From Phycomyces nitens (lineage: Eukaryota > Mucoromycota > Mucoromycetes > Mucorales > Phycomycetaceae): a stretch of 64,000 bases of DNA. Positions 12,436 through 24,535 of this stretch are shown here, in pieces. The stretch is taken from contig JAHRBC010000008.1 of the NCBI GenBank assembly GCA_022702545.1, positions 1,116,001 through 1,180,000 on the forward strand, read 5' to 3'. Position numbers and translations under genes: made by a program. Each line of letters starts with the position of its first letter. Position 1 is the first letter of the stretch. The notes beneath the pieces were generated by a model that saw only the letters and a list, made by a program, of their open reading frames with translations, was not told the origin of the DNA and did no database searches.

Positions 12436-13849
12436 ATGCCAAACATGCCAAACGCCACAGCCAAAGAAGCTTTGCCTATTCTCGATTTGAAGAAATTGTT
12501 TCTCCAGGAAAAGTCTTACTTGTCTTTCCCAAAGACAGTTGTAAGTCTTTCATATATTTTTATGTCTTGATATTTAATGCCTATATCTTTATAGTACCCT
12601 GAACTCGAGCCTTTTGAACACAAGGATCCTGGCCACCGTGCTGATCCCAAGAAAGCGTCTCTCTATGAAAATGCCGAAAAGATATTCGATGTTACTCCCA
12701 ACGTCGGTACCGAGATTCATGGCATTCAGCTCTCCAAGTTGACAAACCAGCAAAAGGATGACTTGGCACTGCTTATTGCAGAGCGTGGTGTTGTGTTCTT
12801 TAGAGATCAAGACATCAACTATGAGCAGGGCAAGGAGCTCGGAAGACACTATGGTAAGTTTTTATTTTGAAGAAGAAAAAACGTCAACTAAACAATCATC
12901 TTTATAGGTCCTCTGTATGTATATTAAATACACCTGTAGCTATTACAAAACACTAATATTTGTATATAGTCCTGTTCATCTTTTAGAAGGACATGTTCCC
13001 AATGAACCAGAGGTGCTCCCCATCTTTTATGACAAAAGGTAATAAGTTGATCAACAACACCAGCCTTCTTTATCTGACTGTGGTTATCTTTTTATAGTGA
13101 AGCAGCAGTCAAACGCGTCGCGGCCGCAAGAGACGGTGCTACCAATGGTACTTTGAAATATATTTAAAAGTGCTCTATTACTTATACATCAATGTTTAGG
13201 CTGGCACACTGATGTGAGCTATGAGCTTCAGCCTCCAGGATTTACCTTTTTGAAGATCGATATTTTGCCACCTGTTGGTGGTGACACCATCTGGGCATCC
13301 AGCTACGCCGCCTATGATAGTCTCTCTCCTCCTCTCCAAAAGTTCCTCGAGGGACTCGAGGTTGTGCATTCTGGTGTCGAACAGTGTTTGGGTGCAAAGG
13401 CTCGCGGATGGACTCAGCGCCGACAGAATGTGGAGCATACTCATCCTCTTATCCGTACTCATCCAGTTACAGGCTGGAAGGGACTCTTTGTGCAGCCTGT
13501 GTTTGCCCGTCGCATTGTTGGATTGAGCAGACGTGAATCGGATACTATCCTCAACTTCTTGTATGCTCACCTCTCTGGTGGATACGACTTCCAAGTGCGA
13601 TTCAGATGGACCGAAAACACCATCGCAGTCTGGGACAACAGAATCACTACTCACTGCGCAATCTTCGACTATTTGAAAATTGACAAGCGCCACGGATGGA
13701 GAATAACAACTCAGGTAATATATACATGCTAATAACCTATCTTTGTATCATATTACTTATCAACATAATAGGCCGAGAGACCATTCTTTGACCCCAAGAG
13801 CAAGTCCAGACTCGAAGAGCTTCGAAAGCAGCAGAATGCTAAAAAATAA
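12436..13849 (+). CDS. TauD/JLP1-like Fe(II)/2-oxoglutarate dioxygenase
   Basis: Predicted oxygenase of the TauD family, which in fungi releases sulfite from sulfonates such as taurine. The substrate here is not determined. Seven exons join in frame to 360 residues: 12436-12540, 12595-12853, 12908-12914, 12970-13038, 13098-13147, 13200-13714 and 13772-13849. All borders are GT-AG, and exon 3 is only 7 nt. The iron ligands are visible as the HTD motif (about His166, Asp168) and a distal His near 315 in NRITTHCAIFD. The 2-oxoglutarate-binding Arg is near 331 in GWRITT. No stop or frameshift interrupts it, in contrast to the decayed transposase just upstream. The first ATG is chosen; a second lies three codons on. 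It lies inside the Helitron-like insertion, so it may be captured cargo. Confidence 0.9.
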
Positions 13850-14212
13850 ACCCTCTTACCTATATCCTTCTATACCTGTAAAATTCCCTTTTTTTAAAAA
13901 AAAAAGCATAAATACTTTTATATACGCCAATAAAATCTTGATCTTTATCACAAGATACGTAAACTCTCTTGATGTTTTGCATGTTTGTATATGATATTCA
14001 AAGACATGTAGAGCGATATCTTGCGAGGCTTTAAATATAAATACACTTTACAATTTTATCCATGGCAGTGTATTTACTAATCACCTCTGTTGACATTACA
14101 AATATTTCATGGCCATTAGAAAGGTTCTTTTGGATACTAGAGTAATCTTATCAGCCTAAACGCACCATTGCAAGTGCCAATCAACAGTCGAATTGATTCT
14201 AGTTGATTATAA

Positions 14213-14522
14213 ATACAGATTTTTATGTAACTAAATAATCACAACTAATAAACAGAATTGTTTTCGGGTGCAAGAAATTGAAAACGATCCAAACTTGGAT
14301 CCATCCAATTCGTACTTGTATTAGTTTATTGCGATTATAATAAAAACTTTGAATATGAATTGTGTTGTATGGTATATATTGAATTTATTATTATTATTAT
14401 TATTACTAGTCATTGATAAATTAAAAAATAAAAAAAGTAATTATTTAAAGTTATCATTCAGATAATGCTTTTGAATTCACATAAGTAATTCATATGTAAG
14501 CACGCTCATCATCATGATATTA
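14213..14522. repeat. Segment B', copy beyond the insertion
   Basis: Matches 2019-2325 with scattered differences and resumes exactly where the inserted element ends. It is itself broken by a MITE at the TA of GATATTA, while the uninterrupted copy reads on. Confidence 0.85.
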
Positions 14523-14932
14523 GAGGGTTTGGTAAGTTATCAAAATATATCCTCCTACTTAAAAAAGGAAGCCACGGTCTTTGGCTTGTTTCAAATTATT
14601 TTCAAAAAAAATGCATTTTTTGTGAAAAATAGCGAGTATATAGTTGAAATTATATCTTCTTGCTGGCTGTTTTGTTGATATAACAGTATAAAGTATATAT
14701 AAGAGATGTATTAGCAATAAATATACAATTATTATTTACAAAAGCCTCTATATACTCTTATAATGTTATAAACATGTATCAATTGATATTTTGTTTATAG
14801 AACCAAAAAATCGATATTTTGGTAGTCCTAAAAAGGAAAGTTTTGCTTTATTGTTACACAAATATCCTATTAAGGTAGTGTTTTATTGCCTAGTCAAACT
14901 TGAATGATTTTTTGATTATTTACCAAACCCTC
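14523..14932. mobile_element. 410-bp TA-flanked MITE (Tc1/mariner-like)
   Basis: Starts GAGGGTTTGGTAA and ends with its exact reverse complement TTACCAAACCCTC. The inverted repeats continue for about 24 bases with three mismatches. It is flanked by TA on both sides (14521-14522 and 14933-14934), the Tc1/mariner target duplication. It has no coding capacity. The empty site in segment B confirms insertion. Confidence 0.85.
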
Positions 14933-14934
14933 TA

Positions 14935-17900
14935 ATATACAAGCATTTTTATAGCTCTATAATCTTAGGCGTTTATTAGATCTTTTATATACGATGCGAT
15001 ATGAACTGCTTGTATGCGGAGAGGGAAGAGAGTCATGTGAACTAGTGTGACAGGATGTTGCGGATAACCACAGTAAGGTGATAGTTGGTAGTAAATAAAG
15101 GTGTTTTCTTGACGGGTTTGACAATACAAAATAACCAGAGCGACCTCTGTTCTTTGCGGCAAATATAGACTTGTTGGGATAAATTCATTTTATTCAAATG
15201 GCTGCTAGTGGGTTAATAATGGCATTGCCACAAGGACAGTACTATATTGTGTGGTGGGATTATGCATTATTCTCGAGTATTTCCTTCAGTCCAGATCGAA
15301 CTGAATGGGTGGTTGTCCCGGGCAACATCACAGTGCCTATTTTATTTCTTACATATCAAAATAAATGGCAACAGCAGAAAATGTAAACCAGTGATCTCGG
15401 AATATAGAACGCCTATACAGTCCTAGGCTTTAAGTCCACGACTGTTGTTTTTTATCCAGCCAAAAAATCTTCTATTTTACATTTTACCTTCTCTTTTATA
15501 CGACACAGTGTGCGGTACTTTGTTTTCGCTCAGACCACAAACATCCTGCAAAGAAGTGTGACGTTCTTTACAGGATTTAGTTCAAAGCCTTGCCCAATAT
15601 TTGCCCTTGTGCATTTTATTTTATCATTTGGTACTGCTTAGAAGAAGTTTACAACAAAATAGTATATATTGTTCTAATACAAAATACTTTAGATGAAACA
15701 ACAATAAAACCTCTAACTTTATGCATCCTTATTTACTGATCAAACTCTTATCTTTATTTTGTACATCTATTTCATCGTCACTGGCTTATAACCACTCTTA
15801 GCAATAGTTTAAGCGTACTTTTTGATATATTTGTTTTATAAATACATTCTGCCACATATTTTTACTGTTTGATAGACCCGAGCATTATCACATTAACGTA
15901 TCCCTTTTATTATTATATATATATATATATGCCTTTTGAACTAGTTGGCAACCTTTATTCATCAATTGTATTTGACAGAGTTTCACCACAAAACCAATTC
16001 AATACTTGTCAATACTCTTGCATTCAATACTCGTATATTCTCTTTTACTACTATTCTTTCAAAATAATAGCATATTTTCCACTATAATATTATGTTTTAT
16101 TTCAATTTATATTACACTATATGATATAAACTTCGTCTTCAAGCTATGCATGAGGATTAATAATATATTGCTATGACTGAAAAGAAGAACAGAATATGTG
16201 CGGTAATAGTAGTCAAGGAAAAACATAATCATAGTACACTATTTTCATGATAGAAAATCGACTTTGGCACAGAATCAAACTATGAAACTCAAAACTAATG
16301 TGAGTCTAATTGTAATAGACAGACTAAGTATTTTTTTACAGAAAAGAAATGCTTGCAAATATCTCCAGGTATAAAAGAACAAACCTTGGTACAATACCAA
16401 CGTTTTATTTTTAATTTCTATCATTTCTGATAAAATGAGCTAGATGTGTTATATTCCTAAATTAAATGTAACATAACTGAAAATGCTGTGTAAAAAAATA
16501 GGGATTGGGAACTTGCAGATATACGAGAGTATTACTTATTCAATAAAGGATTATATGGTCGTTTATCAAGGTAGTAGTATGAGGTGTGGGTGTGCCTGGT
16601 ATGACACTGTTCCTGAGATGTAAATTTGTCAGGGCCGTTAGAAAAGATCAGCTCATGATTGGCTGTGGAATTTGTATTTTACTGGGCTGTGGTCTGTTTA
16701 GCACAAGGTTTTCTTTGAATATATGATATTTGGTGTTTTATAGAAAAGGAACGATAAGTAATTTGAGACAACTTTAATGTGTTTGAATAGAAGGTGTGAT
16801 AGTTAATCATATAAAAGTATGTGTTTCTTATATAGGACTTCATTATTATTTTATATCGATCTTTTGTAGGTCCAGCTGTTTGAATCTGTATATCACTATT
16901 TGATACTTTAGCCATGCCAAATACAATACTATAATTCTCACAATACATTTACTAAATTGTTTGATTTATTATAAAGTATCTTGGCACATTAAGATGAGTA
17001 ATAGATTATATTTTCTATAATATATTGGATGTATTTTTCAAAAGCATATATTCAGATTCCATAATAAATCTTAAGTTACATCTACCGCCACTATTACTAC
17101 ATAGCTGTAATTATAGTAGAATGGTTAGGCATAGAATACATGTAAATGAAACTCGGCACAATCAGTTTTTATTAAGTGGAAATCTTTGGGAAAAGTATTA
17201 TACAAACAGTCAAGATCACCTTTGTTAAAAAGACGTGGTTTAAGAAATGTATAGATTATTGCTGTTACAACAAAACTCGCTACGGTATAAATATTTCTGT
17301 TTCTTTTTTTATATTATAAGTGTTTTTGAATATTAAAATCTAATGAAATGTGGATATTTTTTTCTAGTACCTTTGTCTATTTAACTTGACTTTATTCGAC
17401 AATAATACTAATAGTATATTATTTATTTATTTCATTAACAATAATTCGTTTATAAAGTTTTTTTTAGTAATTATTCTTTCTTTTAACATCTGTACTTTTA
17501 TTTAGTTTTTAAATGTAGGAAAAGAGATATTTTTGGATTTACTCTTGATCTTACATGTTGCTATTGATCCTACTCACCAAGATATAATAGTTGGTTTATA
17601 CGGATAATAATGATCCATCGAATAAAAGATAATCACTGTATATTAGCAATGTTTGCTCATAAACTGTGTAGAAACCCTTACACTCTCTAGCCAAAGAGTG
17701 TCTAGATAAGGTGATTGTGGCTAATCTGACCTAACAATCATTCAATTGAATATTATCAAAACGATATATTGTTTTAAAGCACGAGTTATTATAATCCTGT
17801 GTATCTAGCAACCTTTTTTTCTGACAAGAACGTATCCTTATCTAAAGGCATTTTGGCCATTGATTTTCAAGGCCTGAGATTGTACCTTTCAAGAATCACA

Positions 17901-18526
17901 AAACCTTTTGGTCAAGGAATTCAATTTATCCTATCGATACCGCCGTTATAAATCCTTGGAGTCATAAAATCCATTTACAATGTTTCTGGAAAAACAAAAA
18001 GTATATGTAACCATCAATAATCTGGCTCAAAGCCCTAGGTTTTGCCGAGAACCCTATTGGGCGGAATCACAGGAAGTTCTCCATGGCGGAGAAGATGGTT
18101 ACCGGCAGATACATAGCTAGGATGGCTGGATTACGAATCCAAGTAAACATTCAGACTCCAAATGTACAATCTTCTCGGAAGAACAAATCACGTTTTCTTT
18201 AAAGTCTCTAAATGGAATGTTATATTATATGAATATTTCGAGTTATTATCACTGAAATAATAAAAAAGTTAAAATGTGAATAACTGAATTTCACATTATC
18301 AAATAATCTTTTGCTGTTGCCTTGTTGGTTAAATTCCACTTTTAAGCTTGATGCCTGTACATCATGAGGGCCTTCCATACCTCTGTAACAGATTAAAAAA
18401 ATCAATCAATTCATGAATTCAGTTAAACATGTTGGCAAATCCATCGTATTAATTAATCAGCTGGGAAGGTTGAATTTCTAGTATATTGTCTTGTGAAAGG
18501 CATTTACATATTGTATATTATGCTGC
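14935..18526. other. AT-rich stretch without a supported gene
   Basis: Only short open frames occur, for example 15198-15386 on the plus strand and 16679-16948 on the minus strand. None resembles a family I know. An AT microsatellite lies near 15917. The stretch may contain decayed repeats, but no termini could be recognised. Confidence 0.5.
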
Positions 18527-20799
18527 ACCCAAGCTTCTTTGTCGATTAAACCAAAATCATTTTGTACAAGCACATATCGCTGACTTTTTTTTTGTCTTTA
18601 AGAGTATAAAGAACCGATCTATATGGATATTTTTAAAGTGAAATGCTATGCTAATAAAAATATAAACATCTTGTATGTCCAACTGGATTCTCATAAAGGT
18701 CTTTGTGACAAACTAAAGTGCAACATCTTGTTTTCACAAGAAAAAAATTGAATATATATTTATATGCCAAAAGGCCATATGCTTTGATTCAATCAATACG
18801 TATTGTTAGTCCTGTTTTTGTTTTTTATGACCAATGACTTTACTGATCATGGCTCCTACAGCAGCTCCTGTAGCAGCTCCTGCGGTAGTCGCAGTTGATA
18901 CGATGGGAGCAGACATCCCAAGTGCACCCAAAGACTGCATTCCAGCAAAAAGACTGCCTGCTGGTACTGCACCAGCATAAGTTGCCATCCATGCTGCGGC
19001 AGGGGAGCCAGCTATTATTCCTCCTGGCCAGAATCCTAGCAAAAGCGGTGGTGCCATAACAACGAGAGGAGTTGCGATCCCCCCTACCACTACACCAGCA
19101 GCTCCAATTTTAACTCCATTTGGCACACGATCAAAAGCCTCTTTGACATTATCGTGAAATGTCTTGGATGTTGCTGCATTGCGAATGGCCGTTGCAGCGT
19201 TATTAATTTGTTCATTATTTTGCAGATTATTGTAAGCGACATTTGCTGACGATGCTACAAATGACAATGCATCCTTTGAATTGGAGGTGATGGTATCAAT
19301 GCTTGGCGCTTTTTCAGACAGTGCAATCAGCTTTGGCAATGAGTAATTCATGACACTGGAGGACTTTTGCTGAATGGTTTCTGCACTGGGTAGTTGGTTG
19401 ACTAAATAACCAACAGATGCCTGTGCTTGGCCTGCGAGTTGATTAACCTGGCACGGGTGTCAAGACTATTATTTGCCATGCATTACTTGATTGTATGTAT
19501 ACCTGTTCTTCTGATGGAATAGGTATATTCTTTGGAATATTTTCTGCGATAAAATTATACATTCCCTTTAAATCCATGGTTGATCTTGTTTGGCGAAGAA
19601 TATAAAGAAAAAGAAAAATCAAAAGCAATGGCCTACACTATGTATAATAGTTTATTTAGATGTGTAACGAAAACAAGTCCCCTTTTTGTACTTTCTCGTA
19701 CAATTGAACAAGGATATTCAAAAAATAATTGAATTAAACATGCTGTTCATGGTATGAACATCATACGTATTCCAACCAACTACAGGAAAGAGGTCAATAC
19801 AATAGTAATCAAGTCTGACTATATTGTCTGTAAAACCACTGTAAAAAAGTATTAAAAGCCAATGTGTTGGATACTATTCGCACACAATTTGATAGAGTAT
19901 CATACTAAATGTACTTTTCCTAACAGGATTGGCACTAGAGTATTAAATATAGATCTTCAAGTATTAAATTAAGCCATATTCCATGATAAAGTACGATTTA
20001 TATCATGATATTCAACTTCATTATTTTGTATTTTTCGATCCATGAATTTTTCCATTAAAAATCTAAACATATAATGACCATTCTTAATACTCAAATGCAC
20101 CGTAAAGACAGCTATATTGGCTCATTTCTGCTCATCCAAATACATAGTCTGCAATAATCTGCTATTAGTTAGTACATCACCTGAGAATCGATGTACCACA
20201 TTTCATTTCTGTAAACATTATTTTTCTTTATTGTTTGTGTGAATGAATATCTATAAAACTATATATGCCACCAATGAACATTAGGAAACCTCTAATATTA
20301 TTGCATATATAGACTCCTAGCCACAGATTTTCTTATTAATCTCTTTCCAAAGGCTGTCCCGCACCGTCTTTTTTTTAAATTTTAGTGGAACAAAGTGTTA
20401 CACTCAATGTTTTGGTCTGACAAGCCGGTATATATTCTATTTTCTACATTATTCCCTATGGACAATTCTTTATTGTCAAATCTTTTGTCATTCTGACAGC
20501 TTTCTCGGTTCATGCTTCCAAGATTTTATCACTAAACCATTCAAAAATCCTCTATAAATCCTCTTGTTTAATCTAGGCAGTTTTCTAAAACATCTCTACA
20601 TCGATTGCCTATGGTTGTGTAGCCAAAACCTAATATTGGTACTACATGCTACCATGCATCATTCTAAATTATATAATAAAAGCTTTAAAAATGGAGCGTC
20701 AATTTCTGGAAGCACTGTAGATTACGATAAATTCATTCTAGACCCATTGATTTTAGCTGTTTTCCAAGTCTTTTGAATGGGTTAAAAAGACATTATTAA
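18527..20799. repeat. Segmental duplication, copy 1 (2.3 kb)
   Basis: Nearly identical to 24745-27028 in direct orientation. It spans the 3' flank, both exons and at least 1.2 kb upstream of the IFI6-like gene. The flanking DNA differs at only a few percent of positions by eye. The coding 3' half differs far more. Similarity ends at the string AAAAAGACATTA, next to the LINE. Confidence 0.93.
18806..19577 (-). CDS. IFI6/IFI27 (ISG12)-like membrane protein, copy 1
   Basis: Predicted 238-residue protein from two exons (19577-19503 and 19447-18806) joined by a 55-nt GT-AG intron. The start is the first in-frame ATG. Residues 1 to about 110 are soluble, Asn/Ala-rich and probably helical. From about residue 120 there is a Gly/Ala-rich hydrophobic domain with GFWPGGIIAGSPAAAWM and GSLFAGMQSLGALG, the pattern of the interferon-inducible 6-16 family. 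The tail is HKKQKQD. Animal members are small organelle-membrane proteins linked to cell-death control. The role in fungi is unknown to me. A close paralogue lies at 25011-25776 with the same N-terminal half but a very different C-terminal domain. Confidence 0.85.
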
Positions 20800-21012
20800 A
20801 AACAATTGTTCTGTGTGGATAAATATTCTATCAGCCCACGATCTCATAATGAGCACTAGTATGAGTATCCCTGAGGGATCGAACTCACATAGCAATACTG
20901 TCAAGCCATAGCAGGTCCAACGACTAGCAATCTGTCTACAGAGCATAACACCCATTTTCAGAACAAGTCTTTTCATGTCTTTACTGCACCTGGTTTTGAC
21001 CAGAACCTCTCC

Positions 21013-22169
21013 ATGGATCCAGCATCTGCTGCCTGGGCCAGCACCATCCATCCGTCGAGTATTTTGTTCAATCTCGCTAAACTCGTTCCTGCTAGCGTAG
21101 TAGACGATGTCCTCTCCAGCGACATTGGTCAAATAACCTCGTTGACCTTGCGGAACATTCGTTCAAAGGACCATTTTTCAGAGACCCTTTTCATCGAACC
21201 TGCCACCCGGATGAAAGCCATTTCCGACGTCCTGGTGTATTAGAACACCAGGATTGTCGCATCTCCATGTTTACCTTCCAATAGTCATATTGTGAAGGTT
21301 AATATTTATCGTGTCAGCGCTTGCTATCCTAAAACTGACCTTCTTGCACTCATTGAAGAGGCCTCTCATTCGTATGAAAAGGTTGTTCAATTGCGTGCAT
21401 ACGTCTCCCACCGTGGAGAAGCTAGTGTCTTTCTGGAGACATCTGGATTAGATACACCCAAACCTCTCCCCAGCCGCTTTTATTCGTAAGGAACCATCTC
21501 CTGCACAGTGGAGCTGCGTTCCAAGGATATTCCACCAATTTGTGGGTGTTGCCGTGAGGAAGGTCACTTCCTGCGCCCATCTTGTACACTCTGGTTTAAG
21601 CGCTGTGGTATCTTGGATCATGAAATGGTCAGCAGAGACTGCCCTGCCCACCCCAACACTGTTGAGGCCGAGTGTCTTCATCAAGAACAGCTCCAATTGG
21701 AGATTGCTGAAGTAGAAGTTCTTCTTACTCATCAGGAAGCTGTTAACACTCCCCCATCTCCTCCTAGTGTAGTTGTAAGTTCGACGTCAAACATTACACC
21801 TCCTGCTCCCATCTCTTTGGCTCCCAAGCCCATTCGTCGCCGATCCATGCCGGTGATGACCACTCGGTCCAAGCCTGGATCCGATCGACCCCCTGCCTCA
21901 TTGGTGATGACATTGACATACCAATGTATGATCCCAGTGGTCGAGACACTGCTGTCAGCAAATACTCGTTTGCCGCTCGAGGCATTGCCCTTCCTGAGGA
22001 CGGTGTCTCCCGGCCCGTAATTACAGATGACGAATTTCGCCAGTCCTTGTTTGACCTCTCCGTCCAGGAACATTCCCAGTGTAATCAGCTCTTCACTGAT
22101 CTTGACGGCAATACGCCTATGGAAGAACTTGACCCTCCCTCTAGCCATTCTGGCCAGCCATCTTCCTAA
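21013..22169 (+). pseudogene. LINE ORF1 (gag-like, CCHC zinc knuckle)
   Basis: One frame runs from 21013 to 22020, interrupted by stops at 21241 and 21487, and then continues in another frame to 22169. A zinc knuckle CGCCREEGHFLRPSC (C-x2-C-x4-H-x4-C) lies near 21541-21585. A Pro/Ser-rich linker follows. This is the usual RNA-binding ORF1 layout of fungal LINEs. The stops and the frameshift show that it is dead. Confidence 0.8.
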
Positions 22170-22199
22170 ATTACTGTATAGTCTATCCGCTTAGGAACC

Positions 22200-24535
22200 T
22201 TGAATGCTCGAGGTCTCCTCTCCACAATCACTAATCCGCAATTCCCCAAACGTCTCTTTATCCGTCACCTCCGTTCCTTCTCTCCCTTACTTTCCATACT
22301 TGCTCTACAAGAGACCCATTTTCTTCCTTCCCATTATTCTACTATGCACCTTCTCTTCCAAGCCCAGGCAAGTCTTTAGACTTCGCACTGTGGCCTTATC
22401 TCTTTCGATCCCCTTCTCCACCTTGAACAACTGTAAGTGTCACCAGATGACCGTGCACTAGTTGTAAAGGTTAAACATACTGATCAACGCATTGATCCTT
22501 TTGCTGTTGTTGTTCTTTATGCTCACAATATCCGTGCCCAGAGGCGCACTTTCTTTTTTCTTTTGCCCTCCTTCTCCCTTCCCTAGTCCCTTCACTTCCT
22601 GCCTTTGTATTAGGTGACTTTAACTGCAATCTCCATCAACGTTGAAGCCATCCTGCAGACTGGCAAGGCTACCTCCAAGGTAATTGTATCGATGCTATCA
22701 CTAATTCCGCCTCTTCCCCTACCCCTACCTTCCATAGTTCCCGAACCCGCACATGCATCGACTACCTCTTCCGCCCCTCCTCCATCCCCACTGAATTACC
22801 TGAAGTCAGCTTCATCAATCCTTCTTGGACTGACCGCTGTCTCCTCGCTGTTTCCATTCCTCTCTCTCGTCCTTCTGGACCTGGGGTCTGGCGTTTCAAC
22901 ACCCAGTACCTTCTCCACGATGAATTTGACACTATCTTGACCAATCTTTTGGATAAGGCAAGCCACTCTTTTCCCGAAGATGCTTCCCCTGGGATCCGCT
23001 GGGATTGTCTCAAGCAGGCTGTCAAGCAATTGTCTCTCACTTATGGCAAAAAGGTTCAACGTCGCCTCCACCGCCTCCGCAATGAGCTCTCAGGATCTTC
23101 GTCCTCACCTCAACTCTCTTCCGTCGAGTCTGAGCTGGCCTCGATTCAACTATCTCGTGCCTCCACCATTGCAACCCGAGCTGGTGCCAAGTGGTGTGAA
23201 GAAAGCGAGACATCGCCCAAGTATTTTTCCGAGTACTCAAGCAACGCTCTGCTGCCAAGTCCATCACCACTCTCATTGACCCCGACATCTCCACCACCTT
23301 CACTTCACCAGCAGACCTGCTTGGCTACACACGCTCATTCTACCAATCTCTATGCTCTCAAGAAGCCATTGACCTCTTAGCCGCTCACTCCCTCCTCGAC
23401 CACATCCCTCCTTCTACAAGCCTTTCTTCTGATGACTCCACTCCTTTGACCTTTAAAGTGACGCTGGACGAACTCAAGTCTGTACTTAAGAACACCCCGA
23501 ACAACTCTAGCCCTGGCATGGATAGTCTGCCGTACCCTCTGTGGTCGCGCTTACTTGCTCACCCCACCATCCAGTCCCTTGCTATTGAGGTGTATCAGGA
23601 TGCTCTCTCTGTTGTTTTTCCTCCTTCCTAGCTGGAAACAGTCTTGGTCCTGCTTCCAAACTCTGGTGACCTGACTTCCCTTTGGAATTAGCGCCCTATC
23701 TCCCTCACCAGCTGCGACGCTAAACTCTTCACCAAGATGCTCACATCCCGTCTAAAATGTTGCATTGGCGATCTTGACACCCCCTTCCAAACAGGTTTAA
23801 TGACTGGTCGCTTCATTACGGGCAATGGACGTCTCTGTTCCCAACGTTGTGGTGGTCCCCCAAGAGCGCGGAACCACATTGGCCAATTCTCCAGCAAGAT
23901 CGATGCTGGTAGAATGGTCTATTGCTCTTGGTTTCTTCCATGTCTTCAACTCCCATTCCCTACCTCACCTCCTCCGTCTGGTCTATCCTCTTTACTCTCA
24001 GTAGTCCTTTTGGACAAATGCCTTCTGGGTAAAACATCCACAGGATCCTTGCGCCGGTATCTTCGTCCGTCCCCTCCTCTGCCTCTTCCTCCTCTTCCTC
24101 TTCCTCCTCCTGCTCGTTGGCATCGTTTTTGGTCTCTGGTTATCTCACACCATTGCCGCACTTTGTGGTGGAAAGTGTTATGGAAGCCGATTCCCACCCG
24201 ACTGGCCATTAACACCATCATGCCTTGTACCGTCTCTGACCCCATGTGATTGGTGTGCTCCACCGACACCAAAGACCTAGACCATCTCTTCTTCTTTTGT
24301 CCTAAGACACGCCAGGTGTGAAGCGTAGTCCTCTCTCGTTTCTGCTGTAGCTGGACTCTGGATGATGTTAAGCAGATGCTGGCATCCTGTCAAATCCCTT
24401 GTGTTTCTCCCATTTGGGATACTCAGATTCTGCTGGTGATTTTGACAGCCAGGGCAATTTGGAATGCTCATTGGAAGTTTGTCTTTGACAAGCAGTCCCC
24501 TTTTTCCTGGAGTATTGGCTATGAAGGCCTCCAGT
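22200..24535 (+). pseudogene. LINE ORF2 (AP endonuclease + truncated reverse transcriptase)
   Basis: Fragments appear in several frames. The apurinic-type endonuclease gives LALQETHF near 22300, GDFNCNLH near 22614 and IDYLFRPS near 22758. The reverse transcriptase begins near 23440 with SPGMDSLPYPLW. It continues with RPISLTSCDAKLFTKML and QTGLMTGRF up to about 23830. Soon after, the frame shows only the C-terminal RNase-H-less zinc-binding part (WKPIPTRLAIN near 24185, then HLFFFCP). The fingers-palm core, including the expected YADD box, is missing, so an internal deletion is likely as well as frameshifts. Confidence 0.85.

Larger units (their letters stand above)
7151..14202 (+). mobile_element. 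Helitron-type insertion carrying a dioxygenase gene
   Basis: The borders are given by comparison with the uninterrupted arrangement at 1-2325. The element splits repeat A copy 2 from segment B'. Inside, in order, are a mutated Rep/helicase gene, a short repeat patch and an intron-containing TauD-like gene, all on the + strand. The right end reads CTAG (14199-14202) followed by T. Just before it, AATCAA and TTGATT form a 6-bp stem around an 8-base loop. A CTRR end, a preceding hairpin and a T target are Helitron hallmarks. The left end does not start with TC and runs almost at once into open coding sequence, so the 5' terminus is probably truncated. An 8-bp GATTATAA flanks both sides and could instead be a target duplication, which Helitrons do not make. 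Confidence 0.7.

Noticed and set aside
19443..19628. Hydrophobic leader MLLIFLFLYILRQ before the IFI6-like start
   Set aside because: The apparent start is TTG, not ATG, and the frame continues into the intron. The first real ATG is at 19577.
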